Below, piece after piece: positions 28,704-35,559 of a stretch of DNA of 35,559 nt. The stretch's first letter is position 1; every line of letters starts with the position of its first letter. A program made the translations under genes and the position numbers. This stretch comes from an uncultured Bacteroidales bacterium (GTDB taxonomy: Bacteria; Bacteroidota; Bacteroidia; Bacteroidales; UBA932), in the NCBI GenBank assembly GCA_946185745.1, contig CAMHKQ010000021.1, positions 1 to 35,559 of the forward strand, written 5' to 3'. A model generated the notes under the pieces. That model had not been told where the DNA came from. It was given only the letters and a program-made list of their open reading frames with translations, and did no database searches.

Positions 28704-28742
28704 TCGCTTCGCTCCGAATCATCGGATATCGTTCTTTTTTTT

Positions 28743-28750
28743 TATATTTG
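28743..28750 (+). promoter_or_regulatory. -7 box (TATATTTG) for the DUF3467-maf operon
   Basis: TATATTTG lies 28 nt before the ATG at 28779, after a run of T that could act as an upstream element. Confidence 0.6.
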
Positions 28751-28778
28751 TATTTTTCAAAACGAAAATTGCAATACT

Positions 28779-29093
28779 ATGGCAGAAGAAAAGAAAGTCA
28801 ACATCAATATCGACCCGTCGATCGCAGGCGGTCTGTATTCGAATCTGGCCATCATCTCCCACTCCCGCAGCGAGTTCATACTTGACTTCGCGACGGCGGT
28901 TCCGGGGCTTCCCGGTCCCAAGGTGGGCAGCCGCGTCATCATGACCCCGGAGCACGCAAAAAGGCTCCTGAACGCCCTGGCGGAGAATATCGGCAAGTAC
29001 GAGAACCAGTTCGGCAAGATTGAGATAGTCGCCGAACAGCCCCGCGGCACCTTCAATCTGGCCGACTTCAATCCGGGCGGCGCAAAGTCGTAA
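28779..29093 (+). CDS. DUF3467 domain protein
   Basis: 104 residues, the full length of this small conserved family. Matching features are the start region INIDPSIAGGLYSNLAIISH, then SEFILDFATAVPG, then the basic GSRVIMTPEHAKRLLNALAEN and the closing YENQFGKIE. There is no signal peptide or membrane helix, so it is cytoplasmic. The biochemical role of DUF3467 is not known to me. The basic SRVIMTPEHAKR segment could contact nucleic acid or another protein (speculation). maf begins 2 nt after its stop, so the two are cotranscribed and probably translated in sequence. Confidence 0.9.
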   Translation: MAEEKKVNINIDPSIAGGLYSNLAIISHSRSEFILDFATAVPGLPGPKVGSRVIMTPEHAKRLLNALAENIGKYENQFGKIEIVAEQPRGTFNLADFNPGGAKS

Positions 29094-29095
29094 AG

Positions 29096-29683
29096 ATGGA
29101 CCTTCACGGCAAGAGGGTGATACTTGCGAGCGGCTCGCCCCGAAGGAGGGAGCTCCTCGCGGGGCTCGACGTGGAATTCGAGGTCGACACCCGCAGCAGC
29201 TTCACGGAAAGCTTCGATCCCTCGACTCCCCACGAAGAGGTCCCCGCCCTCATGTCGCGGGGCAAGAGCCACGGTTTCCTGCGTCCGCTTGAGAAAGGCG
29301 AGATCCTCATCACTTCCGACACCATGGTGCTGCTGGACAAGCTCATCATGGGCAAGCCTCACGGCAGGGAAGAGGCCCTTGAAATGCTCAGGAAGCTCAG
29401 CGGCCGCACCCATGAGGTGATAACGGCCGTAACCGTCCGCGACCATCTCCGTGAAGAGACGGTCTCCGACACCACCCTGGTCACCTTCCGGAATCTCACC
29501 GAAGCCGAAATGGAATATTACGTGGATACCTGCCGTCCTTTCGACAAGGCCGGCGCCTACGGCATCCAGGAATGGATAGGCTATGCCGCGTGCACGGGCA
29601 TCGAGGGCTCTTTTTACAACGTGATGGGCTTCCCCGTGCACAAAGTTTACGAGCTTTTGATTAAATTTGCATCCTATGAATGA
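29096..29683 (+). CDS. maf: Maf family nucleoside triphosphate pyrophosphatase
   Basis: 195 residues. The opening VILASGSPRRRELLAGL is the phosphate-binding Maf signature. The catalytic acid is in ITSDTMVLLD (Asp75), followed by GKPHGREEALEMLRKLSGRTHEV. DKAGAYGIQEW and IEGSFYNVMGFPV complete the YhdE-type pattern. This subgroup hydrolyses dTTP, UTP and modified pyrimidine nucleotides to monophosphates, a house-cleaning role also tied to cell division arrest. Length is standard. Its last 8 nt overlap the valS start, and a -7 box for valS is embedded in its 3' end. Confidence 0.93.
   Translation: MDLHGKRVILASGSPRRRELLAGLDVEFEVDTRSSFTESFDPSTPHEEVPALMSRGKSHGFLRPLEKGEILITSDTMVLLDKLIMGKPHGREEALEMLRKLSGRTHEVITAVTVRDHLREETVSDTTLVTFRNLTEAEMEYYVDTCRPFDKAGAYGIQEWIGYAACTGIEGSFYNVMGFPVHKVYELLIKFASYE
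29662..29669 (+). promoter_or_regulatory. -7 box (TAAATTTG) for valS inside the maf coding end
   Basis: TAAATTTG lies 6 nt before the valS ATG at 29676 and encodes part of the maf C-terminus (IKFA). The initiating RNA would have almost no leader. Confidence 0.5.
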
Positions 29684-32306
29684 ATTGTCAGCCAAGTATA
29701 ATCCTTCCCAGGTGGAAGACAAGTGGTACGATTACTGGATCCGCAACCGCTTCTTCCATTCCGAACCCGATTCCCGCGAACCCTACACCATAGTGATCCC
29801 GCCCCCCAACGTGACGGGCATACTCCATATGGGACACGTGCTCAACAACACGCTCAACGACGTGCTGGTGCGCAAGGCCCGCATGGACGGCAAGAACGCC
29901 TGCTGGGTTCCCGGCACCGACCACGCTTCCATCGCTACGGAAAACAAGGTCGTCGCCAAGCTCAAGGGCATGGGCATCGAAAAACACGACATCTCCCGCG
30001 AGGAGTTCCTCAAATACGCCTGGGAATGGAAAGAAGAGCACGGCGGAATCATCCTCGAACAGCTCCGCAAGCTCGGCGCATCGTGCGACTGGGACCGCAC
30101 CAAGTTCACAATGGAGCCCGCGCTCAACAAGGCGGTCACCGCAACTTTCGTGTACTTCTACAACAAAGGCTTGATATACAGGGGAGTACGCATGGTCAAC
30201 TGGGACCCCGAAGGCCATACCGCAGTGAGTGACGAGGAAGTCATCCACCAGGAGACCAAGAGTCATCTCTACCATGTGAAGTATTTCCTCTCCGACGGCA
30301 GCGGCAAGTATCTCACCATTGCCACCACCCGCCCCGAAACCATCATGGCCGACGCCGCCATCTGCATCAATCCCAACGATGAGCGTTACGGATGGCTCCG
30401 CGGCAAAAAGGTGCTGGTGCCCCTCGTGAACAGGGAAATCCCCGTGATCGAGGACGATTACGTCGACATGGAGTTCGGTACCGGCTGCCTCAAGGTCACT
30501 CCGGCCCACGACGCACACGACTATGAAATAGGCATGAGGCACAATCTGCCCGTGCTCGAAATTATCGACGACCACGGCCGGCTGAACGAGAAGGCTGTAG
30601 TCTGCGTGGGACAGGACCGTTTCGTCGCCCGCGAGAACGTGGTCAAGATGCTCGAAGAACAGGGCAATCTTGAAAAGATAGAGGATTACACTTCGCCCGT
30701 TGCCTACTCGGAGCGCAGCCACGCCGTAATCGAGCCCAAGCTCAGCACGCAGTGGTTCCTCAAGATGGAAGACCTCGCCAAGATGGCCCTGGAATGCGTG
30801 GAAAGCGGGCGCATCAAGCTCATTCCCGACAAATACAGGGCAACCTACCGCCACTGGATGGAGACTGCCCACGACTGGTGCATCTCCCGTCAGCTGTGGT
30901 GGGGCCAGCGCATCCCGGCGTGGTATTTGCCCGACGGGCGCTTCGTGGTGGAGGAAACTCCCGAAAAGGCGCTTGAGGCGGCGCAGAAGCTTCAGCCCGG
31001 CATCACCCAGGCAGAACTCAGGCAGGACGAAGACGTCCTCGACACCTGGTTCAGCAGCTGGCTCTGGCCCATCAGCGTGTTCGACTCCGACCGTCCCGGC
31101 CATCCCGAACACAAGCCCAACCGCGACCTGTCGTATTACTATCCCACCAACGACCTCGTAACCGGCCCCGACATCATTTTCTTCTGGGTCGCGCGCATGG
31201 TCATGGCGGGCGGAGAGTTCATGGACGACATCCCGTTCCGCAACGTCTATTTCACCGGCATAGTCCGCGACAAGCAGGGCCGCAAGATGAGCAAGCAGCT
31301 TGGCAACAGTCCCGATCCGCTGGTGCTCATCAAACAGTACGGCGCAGACGCCGTCCGCATCGGCATGCTGCTGTGCTCGTCCGCCGGCAACGACATCTTC
31401 TACGATGAAAGCATGATCGAGCAGGGGCGCAACTTCTGCGGCAAGATATGGAATTCTTGGAGACTCGTCAGCGGCTGGAGGGTGGACGACGGCGCCGCAC
31501 AACCCGAATCCGCCCGCGTGGCGGTGAAGTGGTTCGACAACCTGCTTTCCCGCACCATATGCGAGGTGGAGGAGTTCTACTCCAAGTTCCGCATTTCAGA
31601 CGCCCTGATGGCCATTTACCGCCTGTTCTGGGACAGCTACTGCAGCTGGTACCTCGAAATGGTGAAGCCCGCCTTCGGCGAGGCCGTTGACCGCCGCACC
31701 TTCGACACCACCGTCACCTTCTTCGACAAGCTCCTGAAGCTCATCCATCCCGTCATGCCTTTCATCACCGAAGAACTGTGGCAGAGCATGGACAAGCGAC
31801 GCGAAGGCGAAACCATCATGTTTCAGGGCACACCCAAGGCGGGGCCGGTGGACGACAAGTTCCTGGCGGCCTTCGAAACAGCACAGGGCATGATTGCAGG
31901 CGTGCGCGGTATCAGGGCGCAGAAGCAGATAGCCCCGAAACAGGCCCTCGACCTGTACGTGGCCGGCGAGACCCTCCCGGAACTCGACCCGGTGCTGGAG
32001 AAGCTCGCCAACGCGAAAGTCTTCAGGGGAACCGCCGAAGGGCCGGTGAGCAGCTTCCTTGTAGGCACCGTCCAGTGCAGCGTGCCGGTTAGCGGCCTCA
32101 TCGACACCAGCGGCGAGATAACCCGCCTGCAGGCCGAACTCGAGCACCAGAAGGGCTTCCTCGAAAGCGTCCGCCGCAAGCTCGGCAACGCTTCCTTCGT
32201 GGCCCACGCCCCCGCAGCGGTGGTGGAAGGTGAGCGTAAGAAGGAGGCAGACGCCCTTTCCCGAATCGAAGCCCTCGAAAAATCCCTGGCAGCCCTCGGG
32301 AAATGA
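29676..32306 (+). CDS. valS: Valyl-tRNA synthetase
   Basis: 876 residues. HIGH is HMGH at residues 51-54 (PPPNVTGILHMGH), the KMSKS loop is KMSKQLGNS near 537, and GTDHASIATENK is typical of ValS. The inserted CP1 editing domain (about 190-340), which clears mischarged threonine, includes TTRPETIMADAAI and GTGCLKVTPAHDAHDYEIG. The final 65 residues form the tRNA-binding coiled coil (EITRLQAELEHQKGFLES). The start chosen is the ATG at 29676 (MNELSAKYNP); the frame extends three codons upstream through a TTG that lies inside the -7 box. The stop overlaps the thioesterase start by 4 nt. Confidence 0.97.
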   Translation: MNELSAKYNPSQVEDKWYDYWIRNRFFHSEPDSREPYTIVIPPPNVTGILHMGHVLNNTLNDVLVRKARMDGKNACWVPGTDHASIATENKVVAKLKGMGIEKHDISREEFLKYAWEWKEEHGGIILEQLRKLGASCDWDRTKFTMEPALNKAVTATFVYFYNKGLIYRGVRMVNWDPEGHTAVSDEEVIHQETKSHLYHVKYFLSDGSGKYLTIATTRPETIMADAAICINPNDERYGWLRGKKVLVPLVNREIPVIEDDYVDMEFGTGCLKVTPAHDAHDYEIGMRHNLPVLEIIDDHGRLNEKAVVCVGQDRFVARENVVKMLEEQGNLEKIEDYTSPVAYSERSHAVIEPKLSTQWFLKMEDLAKMALECVESGRIKLIPDKYRATYRHWMETAHDWCISRQLWWGQRIPAWYLPDGRFVVEETPEKALEAAQKLQPGITQAELRQDEDVLDTWFSSWLWPISVFDSDRPGHPEHKPNRDLSYYYPTNDLVTGPDIIFFWVARMVMAGGEFMDDIPFRNVYFTGIVRDKQGRKMSKQLGNSPDPLVLIKQYGADAVRIGMLLCSSAGNDIFYDESMIEQGRNFCGKIWNSWRLVSGWRVDDGAAQPESARVAVKWFDNLLSRTICEVEEFYSKFRISDALMAIYRLFWDSYCSWYLEMVKPAFGEAVDRRTFDTTVTFFDKLLKLIHPVMPFITEELWQSMDKRREGETIMFQGTPKAGPVDDKFLAAFETAQGMIAGVRGIRAQKQIAPKQALDLYVAGETLPELDPVLEKLANAKVFRGTAEGPVSSFLVGTVQCSVPVSGLIDTSGEITRLQAELEHQKGFLESVRRKLGNASFVAHAPAAVVEGERKKEADALSRIEALEKSLAALGK

Positions 32307-32710
32307 TACGCTTCGAAGACAGCATAAAGGTCCGCTACTACGACTGCGACCATATGGGGGTGATGCATCACAGCAATTACCTCCGGTATTTCGAGAGCGC
32401 CCGCGACGACATGATGGAATCGTGGGGCTACACCCTCGAGCAGTGCGAGAAGGACGGCATCTACCTTCCGGTAGTGAAGGCCGAGCTCCGCTATCATCGT
32501 CCTGCGGTAAGCGGCGAAGTGGTGAGGATTACCGCCGAGATACCTGAAGTTCCGCTTGCGAAGATTCATGTCAGCCAGCAGATGTTCAACCCAAAAGGCG
32601 AGCTCTGCTGCGAGGCGGAGATTACGCTCGGATTCCTTTCGGCAGCTACCGGCCGCCCTGTCCGTTGCCCCGAAAAGCTGGCCGCCCTGATGGAACGGCT
32701 CTCGGAGTAG
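32303..32710 (+). CDS. Hotdog-fold acyl-CoA thioesterase (YbgC/4HBT family)
   Basis: 135 residues. The hallmark VRYYDCDHMGVMHHSNY (residues 10-26) holds the catalytic aspartate (Asp16), followed by the long helix YLRYFESARDDMMESWG. The remaining strands (VVKAELRYHRPAVSGE, AKIHVSQQMF) complete one hotdog unit. It probably hydrolyses acyl-CoA thioesters in the cytoplasm, with chain length unknown. It overlaps valS by 4 nt and precedes the ABC-F gene by a single base, so all three are likely cotranscribed. The link to translation genes appears to be operonic convenience rather than pathway. Confidence 0.9.
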   Translation: MIRFEDSIKVRYYDCDHMGVMHHSNYLRYFESARDDMMESWGYTLEQCEKDGIYLPVVKAELRYHRPAVSGEVVRITAEIPEVPLAKIHVSQQMFNPKGELCCEAEITLGFLSAATGRPVRCPEKLAALMERLSE

Positions 32711-32711
32711 C

Positions 32712-34505
32712 ATGGTAAGCATAAACAATCTCACGGTCGCATTCGGCAGCTACGTACTGCTGGATGCGATTTCGTTTCATATTTCCGACGGCGAGAAGAT
32801 CGGCCTGGTTGGCAAGAACGGGGCGGGGAAGAGTACGCTCATGAAGATAATCCTCGGCCTTGAAAAGCCCGATTCCGGGCGTATCGAGATGCCAAGGGAG
32901 CAGACCATGGGGTATCTGCCCCAGATAATGGAACACGGCAGGGGCCTGAGCGTCCTGGCCGAGGTACGGAAAGCCTGTCCCGACGCGGCCCCCGGAGAGG
33001 CCGAGAAGATACTCCGCGGCCTGGGATTCCTGCCGGACGAGCTGGAACGCGCCACCGAAACCTTCTCGCAGGGCTGGAACATGAGGATAGAGCTTGCCAA
33101 GATCCTGCTGGCAAAGCCGTCTCTTCTGCTCCTGGACGAGCCTACCAACCATCTGGATATCGAGTCCATCGAATGGCTGGAGGACTATCTGAAGGCATAT
33201 AAAGGGGCAATACTCGTAGTTTCACACGACCGCAAGTTCCTCGACGGCGTCACTACCCGCACCGTAGAGATAATGCTCGGGCGTCTGTATGACTACAAGG
33301 TGCCCTATTCGCAATATGTTGAGCTCCGGAAGGAACGCATCGCCCAGCAGACTGCCGCCTACGAGAACCAGCAGAAGATGATAGCCAAGACGGAAGAGTT
33401 CATCAGGACCTTCCGCTACAAGCCCACCAAGAGCAACCAGGTTCAGAGCCGCATCAAGGCGCTGGAAAAACTGGAGAGGATTGAGATAGACGAAACCGAC
33501 AATTCAACCCTTCACGTGAAGTTTCCTCCCGCCAGCCGTACCGGCGACGTGGTGTACAGATGCACCGGTCTCGAAGCCGGCTATCCTTCGGAATCCGGCG
33601 GGATGAAGATTGTATTCAGCGGAGCCGACGTCGAGATCCGCCGCGGGGAGAAAGTGGCATTCGTCGGGCGTAACGGCGAGGGCAAGACAACTCTCATGAG
33701 AGTGATTACGGGGGAGCTGGAGCCCATTTCCGGGGAATCTAAACTTGGACATAATGTAACCCTGGGTTATTTCGCTCAGAATCAAGAAGATATACTAGAC
33801 CCGAAAGATACTGTCTGGAGCACTGTGGAACGAATCTGTCCCGCTGAAATGCGCACTCGACTGAGAGATCTCCTGGCCCAGTTCCTGTTCCGGGGTGATG
33901 ACATCGACAAGAGGGTAAGCGTGCTGAGCGGAGGTGAAAGGGCGCGCCTGGGAATGGCAAGGCTGATGCTTCAGAACCGCAACGTGCTGGCCCTGGACGA
34001 GCCCACCAACCACATGGACATAGCCTCCAAGGACATACTGAAGCAGGCGCTCCAGGCTTTCGACGGCACGTTGATTATAGTTTCGCACGACCGCGATTTC
34101 CTGGACGGACTGGTGGACAAGGTGTACGAGTTCCGCGGCGGCAGGGTTAAGGAGCATCTGGGCGGCGTACAGGATTTCCTCCGCAAGCTCAGGATAGACA
34201 CGCTCCAGGAGCTGGACAGGAAGGAAGTTTCAACTGCGCCACAAGCCGAAACGGCTGCCGCGGCCCAGCCCGTACAGGACTATGGCCAGCTTCGCGCCAA
34301 ATCTAAAGAAGAAAAGAAGAAAAGGCAGCGTATTGAGTTCTTGGAAAAAGAGATAGCTAAGGACGAAAAACGCATGAAAGAGATAGAGTCCGTGCTGGCT
34401 GCGCCCGGGAAAGACGACGATATCATCGAGCTTACCAGGGAATACCTCGAACTCAAACGGGATGCGGAAGTCTGGACGGAGGAATGGGTAACGCTGAATG
34501 ACTGA
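32712..34505 (+). CDS. ABC-F family ATPase (ribosome-associated type)
   Basis: 597 residues with two ABC domains and no membrane helices, the ABC-F layout. The first Walker A is GKNGAGKST (34-42) with LLLLDEPTNHLD; the second is GRNGEGKTT near 318 with LSGGERARLGMARLML and LALDEPTNHMD. The inter-domain arm includes FRYKPTKSNQVQSRIKALEK, the P-site tRNA interaction motif region. A charged coiled-coil tail (about 520-597) is like that of Uup/YdiF proteins. The first signature reads FSQGW where FSGGW is usual. Members relieve stalled ribosomes or protect them from antibiotics; nothing here singles out resistance. Bases 33738-33880 have markedly different codon use (CTA, AGA, CGA, ACT). Confidence 0.93.
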   Translation: MVSINNLTVAFGSYVLLDAISFHISDGEKIGLVGKNGAGKSTLMKIILGLEKPDSGRIEMPREQTMGYLPQIMEHGRGLSVLAEVRKACPDAAPGEAEKILRGLGFLPDELERATETFSQGWNMRIELAKILLAKPSLLLLDEPTNHLDIESIEWLEDYLKAYKGAILVVSHDRKFLDGVTTRTVEIMLGRLYDYKVPYSQYVELRKERIAQQTAAYENQQKMIAKTEEFIRTFRYKPTKSNQVQSRIKALEKLERIEIDETDNSTLHVKFPPASRTGDVVYRCTGLEAGYPSESGGMKIVFSGADVEIRRGEKVAFVGRNGEGKTTLMRVITGELEPISGESKLGHNVTLGYFAQNQEDILDPKDTVWSTVERICPAEMRTRLRDLLAQFLFRGDDIDKRVSVLSGGERARLGMARLMLQNRNVLALDEPTNHMDIASKDILKQALQAFDGTLIIVSHDRDFLDGLVDKVYEFRGGRVKEHLGGVQDFLRKLRIDTLQELDRKEVSTAPQAETAAAAQPVQDYGQLRAKSKEEKKKRQRIEFLEKEIAKDEKRMKEIESVLAAPGKDDDIIELTREYLELKRDAEVWTEEWVTLND

Positions 34506-34508
34506 CCT

Positions 34509-35027
34509 ATGAAAGAACAGCTGATACGAGTCAGGGGACACCGCCTCAGTTTCTGGGAGGACGGCAGGATGGTATTCGAGACCTATTGCGGCTACGGCCG
34601 GAACGGATTCACGTCCGACAAGAGGGAAGGAGACGGCTGCACCCCGGTAGGAACCTTCGGCATCACACTTGCCTTCGGAACCGGGCGAAATCCGGGTACT
34701 GCGCTGGAATACAGACAGATAGGCCCTCTGTCCTACTGGTCCGGCGAGAAGGAAAACTACAACAGATGGGTGGAGCTGGAATCTGATTCCACGCCCATGC
34801 CCTCAAGCGAACGCCTCTCGGACTATCCCACCCAGTACAGATACGCCATGTTCATCGCCTACAACGCCGAAAGGCCCGAATGGGGCAGGGGATCGGCCAT
34901 CTTTCTACATTGCCGCGCAAGCGACCACTGGAGCACTGCCGGCTGCATAAGCATAGCCAGGGCAAAGATGCTCCGCCTTCTCCGGGAATGCCGTCCCGGA
35001 GTAAGAATAGTCATAGAAAAAGACTAG
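34509..35027 (+). CDS. YkuD-type L,D-transpeptidase domain protein without signal peptide
   Basis: 172 residues, a single YkuD domain. The catalytic block is FLHCRASDHWSTAGCISI with His134 or His140 and the nucleophile Cys146, followed by the usual helix. Earlier TPVGTFGITLAFGT is the conserved first strand pair. Such enzymes form 3-3 cross-links in peptidoglycan or attach proteins to it, through an acyl-enzyme on the Cys. The N-terminus (MKEQLIRVRGHRLSFWEDG) has no signal peptide or membrane helix, and no better upstream start exists because the frame begins 3 nt after the ABC-F stop. Export may use another route, or the enzyme acts on cytoplasmic precursors (inference). Its stop shares the palindrome CTAG with the convergent gene. 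Confidence 0.87.
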   Translation: MKEQLIRVRGHRLSFWEDGRMVFETYCGYGRNGFTSDKREGDGCTPVGTFGITLAFGTGRNPGTALEYRQIGPLSYWSGEKENYNRWVELESDSTPMPSSERLSDYPTQYRYAMFIAYNAERPEWGRGSAIFLHCRASDHWSTAGCISIARAKMLRLLRECRPGVRIVIEKD

Positions 35028-35275
35028 ATATTCTGCACGTGCTCGAGAATCTCCGGCGACGGCAGCTGGGCGGGGGAGACCTTGGTTATGGCTCCGCCGA
35101 AGACCAGTACCGCGAAGAGAAGGAAGATCAGGATGAGGATGGTGAGGCAACCGCATCCGAGCTTCAGACCGCCTTTTGCACCCCTCCAAGCAGCCTCGCT
35201 TTCCTCTCCGTTTCTGGCGAAAACCAGACCTATTATGGCCCCGATGGCCATCAAAGTCAGAATAAAATAGAACAT
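35024..35275 (-). CDS. Small two-helix membrane protein, unknown function
   Basis: 83 residues. A first hydrophobic helix covers residues 2-20 (FYFILTLMAIGAIIGLVFA), a short charged loop (RNGEESEAAWRGAKGG) follows, and a second helix covers about 39-62 (GCGCLTILILIFLLFAVLVF). The tail is polar. I do not recognise a family. The reading frame is supported by a good start, the helix pattern and a neat end at the CTAG shared with the L,D-transpeptidase stop. It may be a small inner-membrane accessory. No TAnnTTTG box precedes it; an inverted repeat at 35310-35333 is the only upstream structure. Confidence 0.7.
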   Translation of the reverse strand: MFYFILTLMAIGAIIGLVFARNGEESEAAWRGAKGGLKLGCGCLTILILIFLLFAVLVFGGAITKVSPAQLPSPEILEHVQNI

Positions 35276-35309
35276 ATCCCGTAATTTTTATAAGTTACTG
35301 ACAATCAGT

Positions 35310-35333
35310 CGATTCTGAGTATAATAAGAATCG
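35310..35333. repeat. Inverted repeat upstream of the small membrane protein gene
   Basis: CGATTCT at 35310-35316 and AGAATCG at 35327-35333 are perfect inverted arms around a 10-nt AT-rich spacer. The element lies 35-58 nt upstream of the ATG at 35275, a plausible operator position. No other support. Confidence 0.3.
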
Positions 35334-35364
35334 TTTATGGTTTACATTTGTGCGCGAAACAAAA

Positions 35365-35383
35365 ATGTTATATTGTATAACAT
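35365..35383 (-). terminator. Candidate terminator of cinA (AT-rich palindrome)
   Basis: ATGTTATA and TATAACAT are perfect arms around TTG. On the minus strand this hairpin lies 21 nt past the cinA stop and is followed by TTTTGTTT. The AT-rich stem is weak for an intrinsic terminator, so an operator is the alternative. Confidence 0.4.
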
Positions 35384-35404
35384 CTTTGTTTTATTTGCTA
35401 TATT

Positions 35405-35559
35405 TTAACGTTTTACCATATTAATAATGTAACGCCTCAATGTATCGAGGGAAGAGGCTGCAAAACGCTCGATATTACGCTTTCTGTCACCTTTGTAACG
35501 GTACCTTTCGGTCACAGTTCCCGCAGGCCCGCTCACTCCGACCCATACCGTGCCGGCCG
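35405..35559 (-). CDS. cinA: CinA family protein, C-terminal end only (start beyond window)
   Basis: The minus strand is open from the window edge for 50 codons to a TAA at 35405-35407. The translated end starts AGTVWVGVSGPAGTVTERYR and continues with YKGDRKRNIERFAASSLDTL and RRYIINMVKR. The pattern GTVWVGV, then F/Y-x-GDRxxNIxRxAxxxLDxLRR, is the end of the nicotinamide-nucleotide amidase (PncC) domain of CinA. That domain deamidates NMN in pyridine nucleotide recycling. Whether the full protein also has the N-terminal MoCF-like domain cannot be seen. The fragment is easy to miss because its start is outside the window. Confidence 0.82.
   Translation of the reverse strand, partial: AGTVWVGVSGPAGTVTERYRYKGDRKRNIERFAASSLDTLRRYIINMVKR

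Noticed and set aside
32712..34505. Antibiotic resistance (ribosome protection) role for the ABC-F protein
   Set aside because: The sequence shows the housekeeping layout with a C-terminal coiled coil in a translation-gene operon; nothing marks it as a resistance-type ABC-F.
35343..35350. TACATTTG as a plus-strand -7 box
   Set aside because: It matches TAnnTTTG, but the only coding sequence downstream on the plus strand would be antisense to cinA; chance match in AT-rich DNA.

Overview
The window looks like a chromosomal housekeeping stretch from a GC-rich member of the Bacteroidales. The evidence is in the sequence. Intergenic spacers carry TAnnTTTG boxes, the Bacteroidetes -7 promoter element, instead of sigma70-type -10 boxes. 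Start codons lack Shine-Dalgarno sequences. Protein types are characteristic of the phylum: DUF3467, the small protein often mislabelled 6-phosphogluconate dehydrogenase, DPP4-like S9 peptidases and a ROK regulator. Coding DNA is clearly GC-rich while the spacers are AT-rich. An uncultured gut lineage such as the Cryptobacteroides group, or a relative of Rikenellaceae, is a guess from composition only. I see no phage, insertion sequence, integrase, CRISPR array or rRNA.

Layout. (1) 1-3719: yicC (partial) and glnS diverge from one spacer, and a ROK repressor converges on glnS. (2) 3780-10946: a tightly packed run of sensor stub, trkH, RecD-like helicase, DPP4-like peptidase and phosphoglucomutase, mostly joined by 1-4 nt stop/start overlaps. 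(3) 10966-12299, minus: ftsE-nth. (4) 12388-16983: a large exported TPR protein followed by an outer-membrane beta-barrel protein. (5) 17038-23801: gyrB, pgpH (HD phosphodiesterase), tig, clpP, clpX. (6) 23808-26059: divergent tdh and kbl, the two-step threonine-to-glycine pathway, reading out of overlapping promoters. (7) 26105-28456, minus: a small membrane-anchored protein and a second DPP4-like peptidase. (8) 28528-28657: tRNA-Glu(CTC) with a textbook promoter and terminator. (9) 28779-35027: DUF3467 protein, maf, valS, hotdog thioesterase, ABC-F protein, L,D-transpeptidase. (10) 35024-35559, minus: a small two-helix membrane protein and the C-terminal end of cinA, running off the window.

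No unmistakable new defence or mobile system is present. The most interesting point is in the tig-clpP-clpX operon. The trigger factor (329 aa) has no PPIase domain, and ClpX (355 aa) has no N-terminal zinc-binding domain, with an in-frame stop directly upstream of its start codon. Two partners in protein quality control have therefore each lost their accessory domain in one lineage. Other points worth a look are an output-less HAMP-type sensor translationally coupled to TrkH, abutting opposed -7 boxes between tdh and kbl, promoters whose -7 box lies only 4-6 nt from the start codon, and an unassigned TPR/beta-barrel pair. All functional calls rest on motifs read by eye; no database search was run.
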